DNA of 64,000 bases from JAJRTA01 sp965603125 (GTDB taxonomy: Bacteria > Zixibacteria > MSB-5A5 > GN15 > FEB-12). A model generated the notes under the pieces. That model saw only the letters and a program-made list of their open reading frames with translations, was not told the DNA's origin and did not search any database. The position numbers and the translations under genes were made by a program. The first letter of the stretch is position 1, and the number at the start of each line of letters is the position of its first letter. The stretch is taken from assembly GCA_965603125.1 (NCBI GenBank), contig CBFDBU010000013.1:1-64000 (forward strand). The letters are read 5' to 3'. Shown one piece after another: positions 59,837 to 64,000 of this stretch.

Positions 59837-61151
59837 GTCGCTCGTTCCCCAAGTCAGGGACCTTCCTGAAAATGTACAGGCCGATCAGCATCATGATCGC
59901 CAGCGAGAGAATGCCGACCCTGTATGCTAACTTGCCGCTGTCCACATCGCTTATACCCAGCAGCTCGACCGCTGTTTGACCTATAGGTCTTCGCGGGTGA
60001 AAAAGATACACCACGGTTGTCCATACGAGGGGACCCACTATCGCCGCGGCCCGCCCCGAAAGCGCGAACAATCCGAAAAAGCGGCCCAGTTCTCCGCGCG
60101 GCACAAGTTCCGCCAACATCGGCCGACTGGTTGTCCAAAGCCCCCCGAGAAATACGCCTACCGCAGAACCGAGAACCCAGACGGCCGCCATGCTGTCGAT
60201 GAAGACGAATAGGGTCAACGTTACGACCCATCCGATGACAATGACTCTCAGCAGTTTTTTCAGCGACCAATACTGGGCCAGCTTCCCGATCACGACTGAC
60301 CCAAGCACCGCCGCCACGGTGGACACGATAAGAAACGAGGTGATGCGCTCCTCAGCCAGGTTCATAACGAGGGAGCAGTAAAGCCCGAAGTTGATTATGG
60401 CTGTCGCCACGGCGTCTTCAAAGAAGTAGTCGGCGATGAGGAAACGCAGCACGCCGGGATACTTCCGCGTCTGACGGATACCGTCCCAGACGTCCTTGTA
60501 AGAAGCTTTCCAGCCGATTCTTCGCGCGGCGACAGGAGGCGACTCCTTCACCCACAGGAATAACGGCAGCGCAAACAGCATGAACAGAATCGCAGTCGGT
60601 AGAAAGGAGGCATTCTTGCCGCCGGCATCGAGAAAGGGAACGTCCCACGAGTAGACCGAACCGGTCACGAAAGGTAGAATCAGAATCATGCCGAGGATCG
60701 CTCCCACATAGCCCAGCGATACTCCGATCCCCGATACGAAGCGGGCCTGCCTGCCGTCGGCCACCGAGTAGAGCAGTGCGTTGTAGAACGGCTGGCCGGC
60801 CTCGTAACAGAAGTTGGAGATGATAAACAGGATTATCATCAAGACGATGGCGCCCGGCGGCACGTAGGCCATCAGTCCCACTGAGATACAGCAGGTCAGC
60901 GTGAACAAAAGGAGAAAAATCCTCTTGCGGGTGGAATGGTCGGACATTGCCCCCAGGGCGGGCAGCAGAAGCGCGGCCAGCAGCATGGAGATCGAGAAGG
61001 GTATGTCGAAATACCGATCATCCTGACCCAGGTCCTCGACCAGGTACCGTTTGAGGTAGAGTGACACGATGTTCATGGAGTAGATGGTGTTGGCGAAATC
61101 ATACAGCGACCAGCCGACAATGTCTTTTCGAAGCAGGGACCGGTCGCTCAT
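59829..61151 (-). CDS. MFS transporter of the UMF1 / Atg22-like family
   Basis: A 440-residue protein with about 12 predicted membrane spans. The N-terminus DIVGWSLYDFANTIYSMNIV is typical of UMF1-type (Atg22-like) permeases, and the middle loop SPPVAARRIGWKASYKDVWD separates the two six-span halves. In eukaryotes Atg22 exports amino acids from vacuoles; bacterial members have unknown substrates. It sits in an operon of HD protein, transporter, PHP protein (gaps of three bases and minus eight bases), which suggests a shared pathway, possibly nucleotide or phosphoester handling, but this is a guess. Confidence 0.85.
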   Translation of the reverse strand: MSDRSLLRKDIVGWSLYDFANTIYSMNIVSLYLKRYLVEDLGQDDRYFDIPFSISMLLAALLLPALGAMSDHSTRKRIFLLLFTLTCCISVGLMAYVPPGAIVLMIILFIISNFCYEAGQPFYNALLYSVADGRQARFVSGIGVSLGYVGAILGMILILPFVTGSVYSWDVPFLDAGGKNASFLPTAILFMLFALPLFLWVKESPPVAARRIGWKASYKDVWDGIRQTRKYPGVLRFLIADYFFEDAVATAIINFGLYCSLVMNLAEERITSFLIVSTVAAVLGSVVIGKLAQYWSLKKLLRVIVIGWVVTLTLFVFIDSMAAVWVLGSAVGVFLGGLWTTSRPMLAELVPRGELGRFFGLFALSGRAAAIVGPLVWTTVVYLFHPRRPIGQTAVELLGISDVDSGKLAYRVGILSLAIMMLIGLYIFRKVPDLGNERHG

Positions 61152-61154
61152 GGT

Positions 61155-61715
61155 CTACAGACCAAGCTGATCGGATATGGTGAGCATACTCTCGTGAACC
61201 AACGCCAGGAACTCACCAAGCTCAAGCCCCAAATTTGAACAGGCGGCCATGTTCTCACGCGACGCACCGGCGGCAAACCGCTTCTCCTTGAAACGCCGCA
61301 GCATGAAATCGGTGTCGATAGACGCCAATTTCTTGCTGGGATGCATCAGGGCGCAGGCCACGATGAAGCCTGTGGCAGGATCAACGGAGTACAGCGCCCA
61401 GTCCAGACGACTCCGGCAGGGAACATGACCCGGGTGAGCATGGATGGCGTGAACCATCTCGTCGGGAAGATCATACTCCGCCAGCCATTCGGTCGTGAGG
61501 AACGCGTGTCGGGCTTCGTCATTCCTGGTCTCATTGTAGTCCAGGTCGTGCACGAGTCCCGTGAGCCCCCAGTAAGCGACATCTTCTTTGAGATGCTCGG
61601 CCAACCGGCGCATGGCAACCTCGACCGCCAGTATATGTTTGAGCAGGTTATTCTTGCCTATCCGGTCAAGCACCAATTGATGGGCGACCTCGCGTGAGAG
61701 TTTGAGTTTAAGCAT
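61155..61715 (-). CDS. HD-domain protein
   Basis: A 186-residue protein. The HD metal site residues are visible: His in KHILAVEVAM, HD in GLVHDLDYNE, and a His-rich segment VHAIHAHPGHVP. It resembles small bacterial HD hydrolases of the HDIG-like class. The C-terminal helices contain KKLASIDTDFMLRRFKEKRF, common in this subgroup. A TTG nine bases upstream of the chosen ATG is possible; there is no clear ribosome site for either. It is first in the HD-MFS-PHP operon. Confidence 0.8.
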   Translation of the reverse strand: MLKLKLSREVAHQLVLDRIGKNNLLKHILAVEVAMRRLAEHLKEDVAYWGLTGLVHDLDYNETRNDEARHAFLTTEWLAEYDLPDEMVHAIHAHPGHVPCRSRLDWALYSVDPATGFIVACALMHPSKKLASIDTDFMLRRFKEKRFAAGASRENMAACSNLGLELGEFLALVHESMLTISDQLGL

Positions 61716-61771
61716 GAAGTGCAATTAAAGCCGCCGCATAGTCCCAGTCAAGCGACCATTCGGGGCACTGA

Positions 61772-61899
61772 CAGGCTGCTCCAAAACTCGGAACAGAACA
61801 AAAAACAGCTGTTGCCTTCCATTACAGATCATTCCCGCACCCTTACATCATTCCCGCGCACGCGGGAATCCACTGGTATCAGCGCCCTACTGGATGCCC
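61772..61899. repeat. Direct repeat, copy 1 (128 bases)
   Basis: Nearly identical to 62554-62662 but with an extra 19 bases that duplicate part of the unit (a second ATCATTCCCGC). It contains the 20-base palindrome ATTCCCGCG-CA-CGCGGGAAT at 61850-61869. The other bases from 61716 to 61973 hold no gene that I can support. Confidence 0.8.
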
Positions 61900-61973
61900 G
61901 CCATCGTTACTCGAATCAACTCGACTTGGCCCCTTGTTTGCATCTGTCCGAATTATGCCGAAAGGACACAAAC

Positions 61974-62459
61974 TTATCCAAAAACTCCTTGTTTCCCGAT
62001 TGCCCGTCTTAAAATCACGATGTGTCCGCCGTGGTGGAAATCGTGCAAACAGAGGAAGAGTACACCGCGTATCCGAGAATCTTTGCATTCAGTAAAGATA
62101 TGTATTTTCTCTTCAAGTTTCTCGTCATCGATTTCACCAAGAACCGCAAAGATCTTGACATAAAGGTTATTGATGCGATTTATGATTGCCTCTAATGACG
62201 GATAAACCAACGGGTCGTCGGAGACAGTGGCTCCTCTTGAAAAGAGTTCGGTCCATTCCTCGGGGAAATCTGTCTCGTCGGTCAGACAGCCTAGTATCTG
62301 GGATAACCCCCTTGCCATATGGCCGGCTTCCCAACGAATATGATTGGGATAAGCTTCAATGCGATACAGAGATTCCTCTTCATTGATGTCATTAAGCAAG
62401 GCGTCAGCAGCATTCTTACATCTTTCGAGCACAAACCTCAGGTGATCTTGCATATTCAT
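61974..62459 (-). CDS. DinB-like (YfiT-type) protein
   Basis: A 161-residue four-helix-bundle protein. The likely metal-binding histidines are in IRWEAGHMARG and LHDFHHGGHI, as in DinB/YfiT-type proteins, which use metal-bound thiol cofactors or act as hydrolase-like enzymes. The start has AGGAGA upstream. It is AT-richer than the surrounding genes and lies between two copies of a direct repeat, which points to insertion as a module. It is unrelated to DNA polymerase IV despite the name. Confidence 0.8.
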   Translation of the reverse strand: MNMQDHLRFVLERCKNAADALLNDINEEESLYRIEAYPNHIRWEAGHMARGLSQILGCLTDETDFPEEWTELFSRGATVSDDPLVYPSLEAIINRINNLYVKIFAVLGEIDDEKLEEKIHIFTECKDSRIRGVLFLCLHDFHHGGHIVILRRAIGKQGVFG

Positions 62460-62553
62460 TGCTTTCTCCTAATGGATGCCTACAAGTAGTGCAATATAGT
62501 CCTTCACTGTGACCGAGGTATTACAAATGGTCCCCGATCTTCTGCCCTACCAG

Positions 62554-62685
62554 CAGGCTGCTCCAAAACTCGGAACAGAATAAAAAACAGCTGTTGCCTT
62601 CCATTACAGATCATTCCCGCGCACGCGGGAATCCACTGGTATCAACGACTTACTGGATGCCCTCTTTCGCGGGCGTGACGAATCC
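62554..62685. repeat. Direct repeat, copy 2, extended by the palindromic element
   Basis: Bases 62554-62662 match copy 1. The same 20-base palindrome lies at 62613-62632. The end (62641-62685) continues into CTCTTTCGCGGGCGTGACGA-type sequence shared with 7654-7698. Confidence 0.8.
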
Positions 62686-62725
62686 GTCAGCCTCCGCGCA
62701 TGACAAAATGTTTTTTAACTACCTG

Positions 62726-64000
62726 CTAATTGACGAAGTTCCATACCAGGCCATAGTAAAAAAACTGACCGGGAAAAGTAATGTGCTCCCGTGAGCGATA
62801 GACCCGGGAGAGAACGTTCTGGAAAACAAAATGGAAGCGAAAGTCTTTCAACTCTAAGGTCAGCTTGGCGTTGGCGACCATGCCGTCGCCCAGGTTCTTC
62901 TCGTCGTACCCGTGGTACGGACCGACATAGACGACCTCACCGTACGCGCGAAGGCCCAGCAGCTTCTGACGCCAGTAGTAGTGAAGCTCGACGCCGGAGA
63001 AGGCCTGGTACTCCGGTTGATAGGGCTTATCGTCGAACCGGGCATAGTCCACGTGATGATATGCCCCGCCGCCGCGGAAACGAATAGCGTCCTTGATCGT
63101 GATTTCCTTTTGAATCATGATATCGGCGAACTCGATGTCGCCGTTGGCCGGTGAAAACAGAGTGTAGGGGCCAACAAGATCCACGCTGTCCACGGCCGGT
63201 CGGTTTTGCCAGTCAATACCGTCGAAGATCCTGCCGCCGGTAACGGAAAGACGCAGGCTGTTGCCGGCCGTCCCCAGTTCAACAAGAATGTTGCCGACCA
63301 GTTGGCGTTCCTTGCTGAGTTGCGGGTTGCCTTCATCGGCATAGTCGAAGTCGCCGGGCACATAGACCGAGACCCGTCGGAGGGGTAGGTATCTCTCGTG
63401 GAGAGAGGGCGCCCGCTCGCTGTAGCCGAGCGACGCCAGAACGAACAGCCGCGGTGACTCTCTGTGGAATGCTGCCGCCGCCCGGGGTAGGAAACCATAG
63501 TCCCTTTCGTGTCGCCCGCCGGCCGTGATAGCGAAGCGGAGTCCATCGTTGAGACGGGCGAGGTTCAGGGTGACATCAACGATCGTGCGATTGTGAATCT
63601 GATACCAACTATCGTATTGCAGGTCCTGTCCGCCCAGCCGCGCCTTCATGAACATCCTGCCGGCCAGCCACTCTCGCGCCAGAAAGCCGCCGTGACCGGT
63701 CATATTGAATCGGGATCGGGTAGCGCCGTCCGTGAATGAACCCTGCCTGACATACTCGTACCCGGCTTCGTAGCGGGCGGTGCGTTCGCCGTTGTGGTAA
63801 TCGAAGGCCACGACGGCGCAGCGATCGAAACGGTTTCTGGAAACCGTGGCGCCCCCTTTGTCAGGCCGCACCGGCAACCATCCGTCGCGACTGTACAACT
63901 GCCCGCTGGCCCTGAGCCCGTATTGCCCGGCCAGCGGAAAGTACATGTCGCCCACGTAGTGGTACGCGTCGTCGGCCCGGGACGGCGCCGGTCCGTCGGC
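62726..64000 (-). CDS. C-terminal part of a TonB-dependent receptor-like outer-membrane protein, cut by the right edge
   Basis: An open frame of 424 residues runs from the right edge to a stop at 62726, so the N-terminus (signal and any plug domain) is outside. The visible part consists of alternating beta-strands: GQYGLRASGQLYSRDGW, RTARYEAGYEYVRQGSF, FAITAGGRHERDYGF and others. The segment RAPSLHERYLP resembles the conserved APSL/ERY region of TonB-dependent receptor barrels. It ends YGLVWNFVN, with Phe near the end as barrels usually have. It is a likely client of the TonB system encoded at 33-38 kb. The substrate is unknown. Confidence 0.75.
   Translation of the reverse strand, partial: ADGPAPSRADDAYHYVGDMYFPLAGQYGLRASGQLYSRDGWLPVRPDKGGATVSRNRFDRCAVVAFDYHNGERTARYEAGYEYVRQGSFTDGATRSRFNMTGHGGFLAREWLAGRMFMKARLGGQDLQYDSWYQIHNRTIVDVTLNLARLNDGLRFAITAGGRHERDYGFLPRAAAAFHRESPRLFVLASLGYSERAPSLHERYLPLRRVSVYVPGDFDYADEGNPQLSKERQLVGNILVELGTAGNSLRLSVTGGRIFDGIDWQNRPAVDSVDLVGPYTLFSPANGDIEFADIMIQKEITIKDAIRFRGGGAYHHVDYARFDDKPYQPEYQAFSGVELHYYWRQKLLGLRAYGEVVYVGPYHGYDEKNLGDGMVANAKLTLELKDFRFHFVFQNVLSRVYRSREHITFPGQFFYYGLVWNFVN

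Noticed and set aside
62460..62520. Possible LexA-like half-site (TGCACTACTTGTAG on the minus strand) upstream of the DinB-like gene
   Set aside because: Only one half-site fits TGCNCN4GTGCA; the second half has mismatches, and no good promoter contains it.
1..64000. tRNA or rRNA genes, CRISPR arrays, IS transposases or prophage genes
   Set aside because: I looked for the usual signatures (cloverleaf arms, regularly spaced repeats, DDE motifs, phage structural genes) and found none; short tRNAs could still be missed by eye.

Overview
The window looks like a chromosome fragment of a Gram-negative, probably uncultured bacterium of the FCB superphylum; a Zixibacteria-like lineage is my best guess. 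The clues are secreted proteins ending in paired dockerin-like tails with the core DIADLVYLVDYMF followed by GP.P, an ExbB/ExbD/ExbD/TonB operon with a large TPR protein, outer-membrane barrels, a 14-gene Nuo complex, and a putative LexA box of the type I recall for Fibrobacter succinogenes. The taxonomy is inferred; no rRNA, tRNA, CRISPR array, phage or IS transposase was seen. Several minus- and plus-strand genes have clean sigma-70-type promoters (TTGACA, 17-18 bp spacer). Operons are tight, with many ATGA or TAATG overlaps.

Layout. 1-2.6 kb: a gene tail cut by the left edge, then (minus) an ECF sigma factor/anti-sigma pair and a lipoprotein. 3.2-15 kb: secreted proteins with dockerin-like tails (a Cys-rich super-repeat protein, a BACON-repeat protein, an M1 aminopeptidase), with a small ferredoxin and a CBS-like PLP enzyme plus DUF1573-like protein pair between them. 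15-24.5 kb (plus): miaB, a degenerate hybrid histidine kinase with a receiver, an HDOD protein with an orphan H-box, aroC, pepA and a periplasmic protein. 24.6-32.7 kb (minus): a TolB-like propeller, an outer-membrane barrel, a Lon-like protease with altered ATPase motifs, and a zinc-ribbon/helicase operon behind a promoter whose whole spacer is a LexA-like palindrome.

33-40.4 kb (minus): a TonB-type energy-transduction cluster (triple TonB-C-like protein, small membrane protein, TPR protein, membrane protein, ExbB, two ExbD, TonB). 40.6 kb (plus): purF. 42.2-43.4 kb: a GT87-type membrane glycosyltransferase gene with an in-frame stop. 43.5-58.2 kb (minus): nuoABCDEFGHIJKLM, a glutaredoxin-like gene, nuoN. 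58.4-61.7 kb (minus): HD protein, MFS transporter, PHP protein and a broken Janus/Ocnus-like gene. 61.8-62.7 kb: a DinB-like gene between two copies of a direct repeat. The right edge cuts an outer-membrane receptor-like gene.

Best leads: the putative SOS-controlled zinc-ribbon/helicase operon; the Lon-like protein with an intact protease site but changed AAA+ motifs; and the adjacent pair in which one protein keeps a receiver but lacks the phospho-His and the next keeps an H-box but lacks an ATPase.
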